A stretch of DNA of 64,000 bases. It comes from Campylobacter sp. MIT 21-1684. GTDB lineage: Bacteria > Campylobacterota > Campylobacteria > Campylobacterales > Campylobacteraceae. The stretch spans positions 1 through 64,000 of the forward strand of contig NZ_JAPHNA010000001.1 of the NCBI RefSeq assembly GCF_026241315.1, in the 5' to 3' direction. How positions within the stretch are numbered: the first letter of the stretch is position 1; each line of letters starts with the position of its first letter. Positions 1 through 8,763 of this stretch are shown here, piece by piece. The position numbers and the translations under genes were made by a program. Under the pieces are notes generated by a model, which searched no databases, was not told the origin of the DNA, and saw only the letters and a program-made list of their open reading frames with translations.

Positions 1-25
1 AACTTTTTGAGTATTTAAAACTTTG

Positions 26-61
26 TTTTTAATAGAATTTGATGAAAAATTCTATTAAAAA
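26..61 (-). terminator. Hairpin terminator downstream of lhgO
   Basis: A perfect 15-bp inverted repeat (26-40 with 47-61) surrounds a 6-nt loop. The arms are AT-rich and end in T and A runs, so the hairpin could stop transcription from either side. It lies about 110 bp past the lhgO stop codon and probably ends the minus-strand gabT-to-lhgO cluster. Positions 62-174 contain nothing else I can recognise. Confidence 0.6.
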
Positions 62-174
62 ATTTAAGTTCTTTTTATACACCCCTTGTCAAATATGAAG
101 ACTTTTTAAGTATAAAAAATTATAACTGAAATACGGTATTTATAAATATTTTTAAAAAATTCAAACTAAATAAA

Positions 175-1374
175 TCAATGTTTCAGTATCGTTTCAAGTT
201 GTTCTATAATATGCACTCCAATAGGTAAAGCAGAAGTGGCGGCAGGAGATGGGGCGTTACAAACATTAACAGTTCTTTGAGTATTTACAAATAAAAAATC
301 CTCTATTAAGTCTCCGGAATCACTAACAGCTTGAGCTCTTACCCCAGCGGGATAAAAAGTTAAATCATCAAGTTTTAAAGAAGGACAATATTTTTGCACC
401 AAACGCAAATAAGAACTTTTACTAAAAGAATTTTTAAACTCTATTAAACCTGTTTTAAAATTTTTTGCGATCACCTTTCTAATACCCTTGTGAAAAAGCA
501 TTTCTTTTACATCAAGTAAACTAAAATCCTTTTTTGTATAACCTTCTCGTTTCAATGCTAAAACCGCATTAGGACCAACGGTAACACTCCCATCAATCAT
601 TCTAGTCAAATGCACTCCCAAAAAAGGTACACTAGGATCTGGGATAGGATAAATCAAATGTTTGACTATATCATTATGTTTGGCATTAAGTTGGTAATAC
701 TCACCTCTGAAAGGACAAATGATAAATTTTGGGTTAATGCCTAGCATTTTTACGATTTTATCAGATTGTAAACCACAGCAAGTAATTAAAAATTTACCAA
801 TAAAATTTGATTCCTGCGTTGTAACTTTTACATCGTGTGTTTGTTCATTGAGACAAAGTACTTCATTATTATAATAAATTGCACCGCCATTAGCCACGAA
901 ACGTTGAGCCATTGCTTTTGTTACTTCTGTATAGCTTACTATACCACTTGTTGGAAAAAAAATACCGCCTAGACCTACTATATTTTTTTCTTTTTCTTTT
1001 AATTCTGTAGCATTAAGTCTATACCGTTCAAGTTTATTTTCTTTTGTTCTCTCCCATAATTCCTCCATTCTCTGCATCTCAAGTTCATTAGTAGCTACAA
1101 GCAATTTTCCACATTCATCATATTTAATACCATTTTCATTGCAAAAATCTTTTGTTGCTTTATTTCCCTCATAACAAAAATGTGCTTTCAAAGTACCGGG
1201 CGTGTAATACACTCCTGCGTGTATTACACCACTATTATGCCCTGTTTGGTGCATTGCACTTGTCTTTTCTTTTTCAAGCAAGGCGATTTGAGAATCTGGA
1301 TATTTATCAAGCAATTGCATAGCAACGGAATGCCCTAGAATACCTCCACCGACTACTATAAAATCATAAACCAA
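175..1374 (-). CDS. lhgO: L-2-hydroxyglutarate dehydrogenase/oxidase LhgO
   Basis: FAD-dependent oxidoreductase that converts L-2-hydroxyglutarate to 2-oxoglutarate and, in E. coli, passes electrons to the quinone pool. The 399-aa product opens with a dinucleotide-binding motif VGGGILG (about residues 8-14). It carries the LhgO signature HQTGHNSGVIHAGVYY near residue 42 and the block CPFRGEYYQL in the middle. Length is normal for the family. The start is TTG, because no in-frame ATG precedes the FAD motif. The gene lies 12 bp after csiD on the same strand, so it should be co-transcribed. CsiD makes L-2-hydroxyglutarate and LhgO removes it, regenerating the 2-oxoglutarate that CsiD uses. The family assignment is firm; the electron acceptor is inferred. 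Confidence 0.93.
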   Translation of the reverse strand: MVYDFIVVGGGILGHSVAMQLLDKYPDSQIALLEKEKTSAMHQTGHNSGVIHAGVYYTPGTLKAHFCYEGNKATKDFCNENGIKYDECGKLLVATNELEMQRMEELWERTKENKLERYRLNATELKEKEKNIVGLGGIFFPTSGIVSYTEVTKAMAQRFVANGGAIYYNNEVLCLNEQTHDVKVTTQESNFIGKFLITCCGLQSDKIVKMLGINPKFIICPFRGEYYQLNAKHNDIVKHLIYPIPDPSVPFLGVHLTRMIDGSVTVGPNAVLALKREGYTKKDFSLLDVKEMLFHKGIRKVIAKNFKTGLIEFKNSFSKSSYLRLVQKYCPSLKLDDLTFYPAGVRAQAVSDSGDLIEDFLFVNTQRTVNVCNAPSPAATSALPIGVHIIEQLETILKH

Positions 1375-1386
1375 ACAATGTCCTTT

Positions 1387-2349
1387 TTATACATTATGAA
1401 AATTTTTGTAACGACTAAAAGGATTCGTACCAAAAGAAAAATAACCTCTTTGCCTCATTAACTCTCTTCTTAATTCAGGATGGGGTTGAAATTTATCCCT
1501 ACCGTGAAGCCAAAAAAGATTATTGATAAGCAAAAACTGCCCTATTGGTACAGGAAAAGAAATTTTTCCCTTACTCCTCTCTAAAGAATCTCCCATATCT
1601 GCCAAATAAGTACCTTCTTCATAGTCTTTAGGTTGAGCGAACTGATCAATATAAAGCATAACAGGTTGTGCAGAAGAGTCTGCTTCAAATACAGGATGAT
1701 AAGCATCAACGGTGACATTTTTGCTTGGAGGTGCTGACCAACGCATAACTCTTTTAGCAAGATAATGATTGTAGAATTTGTCAAGTTCTTCCCAATCATC
1801 AATATGCAAAAGTTGAGAATCACCTCCTTGCATATTTTGTTCATCAATTTTATACATTAGAACATAATCAGTAATTTCATTCACATAAGTACCATCATTA
1901 TGTAATTCTAAAGGCTTTTGCGGTTGTCTAAGATAACTGTCTGAATTATCTGTATTAACAACAGCCCATCTTGCATAAAATTTACCCGTCATCGAATCAA
2001 AATTTGAACGCCCGATTAAATGGACAAAAGCAGTGGCTATTTTAACCATTTCATCTCCTTGTTCCACTCTTTCAATACCTTGAGGGTTGATTAACAAGGC
2101 TCCAGTCTGTCTGTCGCTTAAAGCTTCTTGTAAAAAATCTTTAAGTTTGTTTCCACAGAGTCTATTTAGAATTTCAGCTATTCTAAAACGCAAAAATGAT
2201 TTATACTCTAAGGCTTGCACAGGATATTTTTCAACCTGTTTTAAAAAGTCATCAATAACTTCTTTTGTCAAAGTTACTTGCAAAAGCCTTTTAGAATACT
2301 TTGTAGGCTGAACACTAAATTTATCTGCTGTAAAATGCATATGCGACAT
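1387..2349 (-). CDS. csiD: Glutarate 2-hydroxylase CsiD (GlaH)
   Basis: Fe(II)/2-oxoglutarate-dependent dioxygenase that hydroxylates glutarate to L-2-hydroxyglutarate, with release of succinate and CO2. The 320-aa product shows the iron-binding triad: His150 and Asp152 in ELHNDGTY, and the distal His282 in WLHGRDKF. An arginine-rich stretch near 294-301 fits 2-oxoglutarate binding. Length and motifs match E. coli CsiD. It lies between the permease gene (131 bp upstream) and lhgO (12 bp downstream). That upstream gap holds its own TATAAT box and a candidate operator, so csiD-lhgO may form a sub-operon. The enzyme needs O2, which suits a microaerophile. I know of no CsiD in C. jejuni, so acquisition by transfer or retention from an ancestor are both possible. 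Confidence 0.93.
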   Translation of the reverse strand: MSHMHFTADKFSVQPTKYSKRLLQVTLTKEVIDDFLKQVEKYPVQALEYKSFLRFRIAEILNRLCGNKLKDFLQEALSDRQTGALLINPQGIERVEQGDEMVKIATAFVHLIGRSNFDSMTGKFYARWAVVNTDNSDSYLRQPQKPLELHNDGTYVNEITDYVLMYKIDEQNMQGGDSQLLHIDDWEELDKFYNHYLAKRVMRWSAPPSKNVTVDAYHPVFEADSSAQPVMLYIDQFAQPKDYEEGTYLADMGDSLERSKGKISFPVPIGQFLLINNLFWLHGRDKFQPHPELRRELMRQRGYFSFGTNPFSRYKNFHNV

Positions 2350-2393
2350 AAAAAATCCTTTCTTAAAGTAATTCTATTCCGTATTAATATTTT

Positions 2394-2399
2394 ATTATA
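2394..2399 (-). promoter_or_regulatory. Candidate -10 box of csiD-lhgO
   Basis: TATAAT on the minus strand, preceded by TTTTG, about 45 bp before the csiD ATG. Campylobacter sigma-70 promoters are recognised mainly by such a -10 box in AT-rich DNA. A purine-rich Shine-Dalgarno stretch (AAAGGA) precedes the ATG. Confidence 0.5.
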
Positions 2400-2464
2400 C
2401 AAAAATAAAAAAATTTTCAGTTGGTTTCAAAGAGATACAAAATATAAAAAATAATTTATCATTT

Positions 2465-2480
2465 TGTTACTATATGTAAC
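2465..2480 (-). promoter_or_regulatory. Candidate operator, copy 1 (csiD)
   Basis: GTTAC-TATAT-GTAAC is a near-perfect palindrome directly after the stop codon of the permease gene and about 70 bp upstream of the csiD -10 box. In csiD sense the core reads ATATAGTAACA. Related cores lie upstream of gabT, atoB and the NSS symporter at similar distances. The binding protein is unknown. Confidence 0.45.
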
Positions 2481-3752
2481 CTAAAATATCATAAAAGAGA
2501 AGATTAGCTCATTTAAAATTCCATAATGACTTAAAACAGAACCTAAAGTAGCACTTAAATAAACAATAATTATCAAAAATTTTACAAACCGATTTGTTAA
2601 AAATTTACTACAAATATATTTTGTTTTTTTCTCATTCATTTTTCTCGAATTATGCAGAAGTATTATAGGAAAAAAAGACAAAATGAGGGCACCAACGACC
2701 CCGGGCCAATACAAAGCTTGATCTACACTTTCTACCGCATTACAAAGTACGAGTACTAAAGGTGGAATTACAACAAGAAGCAATATAAAAAAACGGACAA
2801 TTAAATTTTTATCTGCATTTACATTAATATAATTTGCAATATTTGTTACAAACATACCCCCCAAACCCCAATATGAAGTTAAAATTGCGCACAATGCAAA
2901 AAGATTTGCTAGATAATATGCCCATTGTCCTATTGCTTTACCCCAAGAAAGTGTTACCACATCAGAAATATTTTGCAAACCTTCTATAGATATAGCTGAA
3001 AGCGGGATCAATGCAAGCATACAAAAAGTGATGATATTACCAATAACAATAGCCTTTGGCAAAAGATCAGGTTTATGTGAAAAACCTTTTGCCATTTCAG
3101 GGACTATATATTGACTAGAATAAACAAATACAACAACATTAAAAATTGGAATTGATGCGATAACATAATGCTCTCCAAATTCAAACAAATGAGAAAAATT
3201 TGTACTTTCTTTAAACAAAGTAGCAATAATTAATACGCAAAGAATACCAAACATTACACCTACAATTTGTTTTTCACCTCTGCCAATAGCTTTTAATCCC
3301 AGCCACAAGACAAAAGCAGCTGGAAAAAAAAATACAATACTTCCAAGAGAATTTGAAATACTAAAAAGCTCATTTAATATCCTGCCGCTAGCTTGCTCAT
3401 AAGCCACCAAAGCACCGATAGAAGTTACTGCTGTTGATAAAAACATCAACCATTTGGCACTTGTTCCCATATACTTACTGCACAATCCTGTAAGTTGCAA
3501 ATGTTGTTTTGTTCTCATACTTGTTTCAGCAATGTAAAGCATTGTTATAGTTGATAAAATTCCAGCTAAAACTAACCAAAACAAAAGTGGAAAAAAACCT
3601 GCGTTTTTAGAAGTATAGGCTATGGATAGAATCCCTATACCTATATTTGTTCCAACAAGCATAGCTACACCTTCAAGAAAGGTTAATTTTTTAGTTTTAG
3701 GATGTCCTTTAAGTTCTGATAGAAATTCTTGCCGTACTTCTTTTAGTTGCAT
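2481..3752 (-). CDS. Amino-acid permease, HAAAP/AAAP-like family
   Basis: Integral membrane protein of 423 aa with about 11 hydrophobic segments. The first helix carries GTNIGIGILS, a glycine-rich unwound-helix motif typical of hydroxy/aromatic amino-acid permeases (TyrP/Mtr type) and their APC-superfamily relatives. It lies 16 bp after gabD and upstream of csiD, the place where E. coli has gabP after gabT. GabP belongs to a different APC family, so this carrier may be an unrelated replacement. From context it probably imports a substrate of the cluster (5-aminovalerate, GABA or lysine), but the family is better known for aromatic amino acids and serine/threonine. Family fairly sure, substrate unknown. 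Confidence 0.75.
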   Translation of the reverse strand: MQLKEVRQEFLSELKGHPKTKKLTFLEGVAMLVGTNIGIGILSIAYTSKNAGFFPLLFWLVLAGILSTITMLYIAETSMRTKQHLQLTGLCSKYMGTSAKWLMFLSTAVTSIGALVAYEQASGRILNELFSISNSLGSIVFFFPAAFVLWLGLKAIGRGEKQIVGVMFGILCVLIIATLFKESTNFSHLFEFGEHYVIASIPIFNVVVFVYSSQYIVPEMAKGFSHKPDLLPKAIVIGNIITFCMLALIPLSAISIEGLQNISDVVTLSWGKAIGQWAYYLANLFALCAILTSYWGLGGMFVTNIANYINVNADKNLIVRFFILLLVVIPPLVLVLCNAVESVDQALYWPGVVGALILSFFPIILLHNSRKMNEKKTKYICSKFLTNRFVKFLIIIVYLSATLGSVLSHYGILNELIFSFMIF

Positions 3753-3768
3753 CGTATTCCTTTTGACT

Positions 3769-5199
3769 TTATTGTGTAAAATTCACACACATATATTTAA
3801 GCTCTAAATAATCATCAATACCATATTTTGAACCCTCTCTGCCTAAACCACTTTGTTTTATTCCCCCAAAAGGAGCAACTTCGGTTGAGATAATTCCTGT
3901 ATTTACACCGACTATACCATACTCTAAAGCCTCACTCACTCTAAAAATTCTTGCACTATCATTTGTATAAAGATAAGCAGCCAAACCAAATTCGGTATTA
4001 TTAGCCATTTGAACAACTTCATCTTCATTTTCAAAACAAAATAAAGGAGCTAAAGGACCAAAAGTTTCTTCCTTGGCAACAAGCATTTGAGAATTTACCC
4101 CACTAAGTAAAGTTGGCTCAAAGAAAGTAAATCCTAATTCACTTTCTTTTCCACCACAAAGAAGTTTCGCTCCTTTTGAAAGTGCGTCATTAATATGTTG
4201 TTTTACTTTTTCTACCGCCTGCGAATCTATAAGAGGACCTTGAGTAGTGTTTTCATCTATACCGTTACCGAGTTTTAAGGATTGTAATTTTTCTTTTAAA
4301 GCCTCACTTAACTCATCATAAATTCCACTTTGTATATAAATTCGATTTGCACACACGCAAGTTTGACCACTATTTCTAAATTTAGAAAGCATAATCCCTT
4401 CAACTGCTTTTTGGATATTTGCGTCATTAAAAACGATAAAAGGAGCATTACCACCAAGTTCTAAAGAAAGCTTTTTAATAGACTTTGCACTTTGTTGCAT
4501 TAAAAGACGTCCGATCTCTGTCGAACCTGTAAAAGTGAGCTTTCGTATAAGATTGCTTTCACAGAGTTTTTTTGAAATCATATGAGTATTTCCGCTAACA
4601 ACTTGCAAAACATCATTTGGAACTCCGGCCTTATATGCTAAAACAAGCATAGCATACGCACTAAGCGGAGTTTGACTTGCTGGTTTTACTATCATAGCAC
4701 AACCACAAGCAAGTGCAGGGGCTACTTTTCTTGTTATCATAGCACAAGGAAAATTCCAAGGAGTGATAGCACCGCAAACTCCTATTGGCTGTTTTAAAAC
4801 AAAAATTTTTTGATTGTAAGCTACCGGCTGAATAATATCTCCATCTATTCTTCTACATTCTTCGGCAAACCAACGCAAGAAATTTGCACCATAAATAATT
4901 TCTCCTCTTGCCTCATTAAGAGGCTTTCCCATTTCTTTTGTAAGGATAATCGCCAAATCCTCTTTATACTGAAGCATAAGCTCATACCATTTCAACAAAA
5001 TATTTGCTCTTTCTAAGGCAAGCAAAGAAGCCCATTTTTTCTGAGCCTTAGAAGCTTGCAAAATAATGTGATCTAACTCTTGCTCACTTATACTTTTTAC
5101 AAAAGCAAGCTCTTCTAAAGTAGCAGGATTGCTTACAACATTAAATCCTTCTTTTTTTCTTTCACTTACAAAGGGATGTTCTAAAAGCATAAAATTCAT
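3769..5199 (-). CDS. gabD: Succinate/glutarate-semialdehyde dehydrogenase
   Basis: Aldehyde dehydrogenase of 476 aa that oxidises glutarate semialdehyde to glutarate or succinate semialdehyde to succinate with NAD(P)+. The general base Glu247 (LELGGNAPF) and catalytic Cys281 (GQTCVCANR) are both visible, as is the conserved TPWNFP motif near residue 146. Overall similarity is to the GabD/DavD class. Its start overlaps the gabT stop by 4 bp, so the two are translationally coupled. With gabT upstream and csiD-lhgO downstream, glutarate is the product that makes the cluster a pathway. Use of both C4 and C5 substrates is common in this class and cannot be settled from sequence. Confidence 0.93.
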   Translation of the reverse strand: MNFMLLEHPFVSERKKEGFNVVSNPATLEELAFVKSISEQELDHIILQASKAQKKWASLLALERANILLKWYELMLQYKEDLAIILTKEMGKPLNEARGEIIYGANFLRWFAEECRRIDGDIIQPVAYNQKIFVLKQPIGVCGAITPWNFPCAMITRKVAPALACGCAMIVKPASQTPLSAYAMLVLAYKAGVPNDVLQVVSGNTHMISKKLCESNLIRKLTFTGSTEIGRLLMQQSAKSIKKLSLELGGNAPFIVFNDANIQKAVEGIMLSKFRNSGQTCVCANRIYIQSGIYDELSEALKEKLQSLKLGNGIDENTTQGPLIDSQAVEKVKQHINDALSKGAKLLCGGKESELGFTFFEPTLLSGVNSQMLVAKEETFGPLAPLFCFENEDEVVQMANNTEFGLAAYLYTNDSARIFRVSEALEYGIVGVNTGIISTEVAPFGGIKQSGLGREGSKYGIDDYLELKYMCVNFTQ

Positions 5200-6464
5200 T
5201 GGGCAGCCTTTTTAAGAGAATCACAAATCAAGCTTAAAGCTTTATCAAACTGCTCTTGCGGTATAGTCAGCGGATAAAGAAAACGTATAACATTTCCATA
5301 AGAACCACAAGTTAAAAGCACAACCCCTCTTTGCATAGCCTCCTTTTGCACTCTTTTTGCAAATTCAGCACTTGGTACATCCTTTTCAAAAAATTCTACA
5401 GCCACCATAGAACCCAAACCTCTTACTTGAGCAATTTGCGTAATATTTTCTTCAATTTGAATTTTTTTTAATGTATTTTGAAGCTGTTCGCCTAATTTTT
5501 GCGCTCTTTCATTAAGCTTTTCTTCTTCTATAATTTTAAGCACTTCCAAAGCAGCAGTAGTAGCCAAAGGATTTCCTGCATAGGTTCCTCCCATTGCACC
5601 GGGATTTTGTGTATCCATAATATCAGCTTTTCCTACAATACCCGAAAGAGGAAAACCTCCACCTAAACTTTTTGCAATACAGATAAGATCAACACTTTCA
5701 TCAAAGTATTCCATAGCAAAAGTTTTACCAGTCCTTGCAAATCCTGTCTGTACTTCATCAGCAATCATAACAATGCCATATTCATCACAAAACTTCCTTA
5801 GTTCTGTAATGAATTCTTTAGGGGCTACATTAAATCCTCCTTCGCCTTGTACAGGTTCAAAAATTATCGCTGACACATCATAAGGAGAAATAGAACTTTT
5901 ACAAATATGTTCTATACTTCTTAAGGAGTCTTTTACGCTTATCCCATACAGTTTATTTGGATATAATGCGTGATACACTCCGGGCATTCCCATACCAATT
6001 TCAGATTTATAAGGCGCAACTTTTCCTGTCACACTCACAGCCATTGAAGTTCTGCCGTGAAAAGAACCTCCAAAAGCTATAACACCATATCTTTTAGTAT
6101 AAGCTTTTGCTATCTTAATCGCATTTTCCGTTGCTTCACCCCCTGTTGTAAAAAAACATGTTTTTTTCTTTGAATGGATAGGTGCAATTTTATTGATGGC
6201 TTCTGCAAGTTCAACATAACTTTCATAAGGAGTAACCTGATAAGCACTATGAGTAAATTTATCAAGCTGCATCTTAACCGCTTCAACGACTTTTGGATGT
6301 CTGTGTCCAACATTTAATACAGCAATTCCTGAAGCAAAATCTATAAATTCTTTTCCATCTGTGCTAATTAAAGTAGCATTATTAGCTTCTTGTATAAACC
6401 AATCACAAGTTATACCTATAGCTTTTGGTGTAGCTTCTAATCTCCTTGAGGTTAAATCTTTCAT
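5196..6464 (-). CDS. gabT: 4-aminobutyrate/5-aminovalerate aminotransferase
   Basis: Class III PLP aminotransferase of 422 aa. It moves the terminal amino group of 5-aminovalerate or GABA to 2-oxoglutarate, giving the semialdehyde used by GabD. Visible motifs are TTGGEATENAIK (phosphate binding, about 106-117), SFHGRT, ADEVQTGFARTG with Asp236, and the PLP lysine Lys265 in AKSLGGGFP. The ATG has a good Shine-Dalgarno AAGGAG 6-11 bp upstream. It is the first gene of the minus-strand cluster. The 221-bp upstream gap to the divergent binding-protein gene holds a candidate operator. GabT/DavT is the best fit; acetylornithine transaminase is less likely given the neighbours. Confidence 0.93.
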   Translation of the reverse strand: MKDLTSRRLEATPKAIGITCDWFIQEANNATLISTDGKEFIDFASGIAVLNVGHRHPKVVEAVKMQLDKFTHSAYQVTPYESYVELAEAINKIAPIHSKKKTCFFTTGGEATENAIKIAKAYTKRYGVIAFGGSFHGRTSMAVSVTGKVAPYKSEIGMGMPGVYHALYPNKLYGISVKDSLRSIEHICKSSISPYDVSAIIFEPVQGEGGFNVAPKEFITELRKFCDEYGIVMIADEVQTGFARTGKTFAMEYFDESVDLICIAKSLGGGFPLSGIVGKADIMDTQNPGAMGGTYAGNPLATTAALEVLKIIEEEKLNERAQKLGEQLQNTLKKIQIEENITQIAQVRGLGSMVAVEFFEKDVPSAEFAKRVQKEAMQRGVVLLTCGSYGNVIRFLYPLTIPQEQFDKALSLICDSLKKAAQ

Positions 6465-6579
6465 TTTTACTCCTTAATAATTGAATATCATCATAAAGAT
6501 ACAAATCGTAACTTTTATTTAAATAATAACTATAAATATTAAAGAATGTTTTTTAAAACACATCAAATTTTTTCATAAT

Positions 6580-6595
6580 GTTACTTTTTGTAAAA
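6580..6595 (-). promoter_or_regulatory. Candidate operator, copy 2 (gabT)
   Basis: On the plus strand GTTAC-TTTTT-GTAAA; in gabT sense ACAAAAAGTAACAT. It lies 116-130 bp upstream of the gabT start, almost the same distance as the copy upstream of csiD. The rest of this divergent intergenic region (6465-6685) is AT-rich and holds promoters for both directions. Confidence 0.45.
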
Positions 6596-6649
6596 AATAA
6601 CAAGAGAGATTAAGAAAGAATTTTTCAAGAAAAAAATAAAAAAATCTTG

Positions 6650-6655
6650 TATAAT
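6650..6655 (+). promoter_or_regulatory. -10 box of the binding-protein gene
   Basis: TATAAT preceded by TCTTG, 31 bp before the ATG at 6686. A Shine-Dalgarno AGGA lies at 6676-6679. Confidence 0.55.
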
Positions 6656-6685
6656 AAAAATACTTTATAAGTTTTAGGAAAAAAA

Positions 6686-7423
6686 ATGAACACATTTATT
6701 AAAATACTCATAAGCTCTGTATTTACTTTCTTCTTAACAAGTTGCACAAAAACACAAAATGATACTGTTAAAGTTGGCACTTCACCAAACTATAAACCTT
6801 TTAATTATAAAGAAAACGCAAAACTTACGGGTTTTGATATAGATTTATTGAATGAAATTGCAAAAAGACAAGGAATAAAAATTGATTGGATTGAAATCAG
6901 TTTTGATGGCTTAATTCCTGCGTTAAAAACAGGTAAAATCGATATGATAGCATCATCAATGAGTGCAACTGAAGAAAGAAGACAAAGTGTAGATTTTACA
7001 GAAGTATATTACACAACAAAAAATCTCTACATAAAACAAAAAAACAACACTGAACTTACTACAAAAAATGATCTTCAAGGAAAAAACATAGGAATTATGC
7101 TTGGTACTTTGCAAGAACCTGCTGCAAAAGCTATCCCAAATTCAAAAGTGCAAAGTAATGAAGATTTAAATATTGCTATTTTAGGACTTAAAAATGGTAA
7201 ATTGGACGCTGTTTTAGCTGATAAAGATGTAGCGAGAGATTTTTTAAAAGCAAATCCCGATCTTGTTGCTTTTTTTGAAGAAGATGATGGAAGTAGTGGA
7301 TTTAGTTTCGCTTTTGATAAAGGCAAAAGACCAGAACTTCTACTGCAAATTAACAAAACTCTTGAGCAACTTAAAACTGATGGCACCTATGACACACTTT
7401 TAAAAAAATATGATCTTGAGTAA
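6686..7423 (+). CDS. Amino-acid ABC transporter substrate-binding lipoprotein
   Basis: Periplasmic solute-binding protein of 245 aa (SBP family 3, HisJ/ArtJ/CjaC-like). A lipoprotein signal ends at the lipobox LTSC with Cys20. The mature part shows the family blocks KVGTSPNYKPFNY, LTGFDIDLLNEIAKRQG and DGLIPALKTGKIDMIASSMSATEERRQSVDFTEVYY, spread over about residues 29-115. No permease or ATPase gene is adjacent, so it must borrow membrane components encoded elsewhere or act as a receptor. It diverges from gabT and could supply a basic amino acid such as lysine, but that is inference. It converges with the following aminotransferase, 12 bp apart. Confidence 0.85.
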   Translation: MNTFIKILISSVFTFFLTSCTKTQNDTVKVGTSPNYKPFNYKENAKLTGFDIDLLNEIAKRQGIKIDWIEISFDGLIPALKTGKIDMIASSMSATEERRQSVDFTEVYYTTKNLYIKQKNNTELTTKNDLQGKNIGIMLGTLQEPAAKAIPNSKVQSNEDLNIAILGLKNGKLDAVLADKDVARDFLKANPDLVAFFEEDDGSSGFSFAFDKGKRPELLLQINKTLEQLKTDGTYDTLLKKYDLE

Positions 7424-7435
7424 GAATTTATATTA

Positions 7436-8704
7436 TTATCTGCGTAATTTTTGAATGCTTTTGTTAAGGGCATAAAAAAAATACTCAATATCTTCTTTGT
7501 CGTGCGTGTAATGTAAACTTACTCGCATCCATCCCGGTTTAAAATGAAGCTTTTCATTATCTTTAAGATTCAATAAATCGTGTCCATAAGGTCCCGCACA
7601 AGCACAACCAGCTCTTGTTTCTATATGAAATTTTTGACTCAATTCAAAAGCTAAATCAAAAGGCGAAATACCTTCTACATTAAAAGAAAAAATTGGTACT
7701 CTCTTTTTTAAATTCGCAGCATAAATCTTTATATTAGGTACAAGTTCAAGTTTTTTGAAAAAATACTCTTTCAAAATCTTTTCTTTTTTGTATCTTTGCA
7801 ACTTTGGAATACTTTCTTTTACTTGAAAAGCCAAAGAAGCACGGACAAGCTGTAAAATTCCCGGAGTACCACCCTCTTCCAAAGCTTCTTCATTGCAAAG
7901 ATAATGCTGATTTGTTCTTGATACATAACTTACAGTACCACCTGCTGCAAAACTTGGTTTGATACCACAAAGCTTTTTTTTAATTACCAAAATTCCACAA
8001 CCTCCAACTCCTCCCAAAATCTTGTGTGAGCTTATAAACAAAGCATCATAAAACTGACAAGGAATATCTCTATAAGGAATAAAACTTGAAGCATCAAAAG
8101 CTACTATCCCTTTATAAAAACGTACAAGTTTGCAAATACGTTTAAAATCGCTTAAAATACCGGTAACATTCGAAGCTAAAGAAAAACTTGCAATAATTGA
8201 ACGTTTTTGGTTTTGCTTTAAAATCTTTTTTAAAATGCTAAAATCAATCTCTCCTCTTGTATCTAAAGGAATGCGAATACACTCACAAAGCCCCTCCCGA
8301 AAGGAAAGCTCATTAGAATGATGTTCATACGGACCTACAAGTACCAAAGGAAGGGAACTTTTTTCAACATTGGAAAAATATTTTTCCTTTAAAACAGGTG
8401 GTATATAAATTCCCAAAAGCTCCTGAAATTTTTTAATCGCTCCACTCGAACCTGTTCCGCAAGCAATAAGTGCAAATTCGTCATTTAAACCTAAACTTTT
8501 TTTTATATCTTGACGTGCCTTTTCATAAATTTCTTGCATTAAAAAAGAATTTAAAGAACTATCAGAATGCGTATTTGCATAATTTTTAAGAATTTTAAGA
8601 ATGTGTTTTTCAACGCTTTTTAAAGCTAAAGCACTTGCAGCAAAATCGAAATAGAGGATATTTCTTTTAAGAATTATATCTTTTTTCAAATCCGAAATTT
8701 TCAA
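7436..8704 (-). CDS. Class V aminotransferase (NifS/CsdA-like)
   Basis: PLP enzyme of 422 aa, cysteine desulfurase-like in fold. The PLP lysine is Lys228 in ISSHKILGGVGGCG, and the C-terminal part has TRAGCACAGPYGHDLL, a cysteine-rich segment at the place where desulfurases have their active-site loop. NTHSDSS near residue 45 replaces the usual NVHRGVH-type motif. It corresponds in position (next to the gene before flgS) to the C. jejuni aminotransferase Cj0791c. Whether it is a true desulfurase or acts on another amino acid cannot be told from sequence. It diverges from the 8764 gene with a gap of about 60 bp. Confidence 0.8.
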   Translation of the reverse strand: MKISDLKKDIILKRNILYFDFAASALALKSVEKHILKILKNYANTHSDSSLNSFLMQEIYEKARQDIKKSLGLNDEFALIACGTGSSGAIKKFQELLGIYIPPVLKEKYFSNVEKSSLPLVLVGPYEHHSNELSFREGLCECIRIPLDTRGEIDFSILKKILKQNQKRSIIASFSLASNVTGILSDFKRICKLVRFYKGIVAFDASSFIPYRDIPCQFYDALFISSHKILGGVGGCGILVIKKKLCGIKPSFAAGGTVSYVSRTNQHYLCNEEALEEGGTPGILQLVRASLAFQVKESIPKLQRYKKEKILKEYFFKKLELVPNIKIYAANLKKRVPIFSFNVEGISPFDLAFELSQKFHIETRAGCACAGPYGHDLLNLKDNEKLHFKPGWMRVSLHYTHDKEDIEYFFYALNKSIQKLRR

Positions 8705-8763
8705 ACAAAATCCTTTAAAAATTTGCTAAAATTATACAAAAAATAAACTTTAAAAGGAACAAT

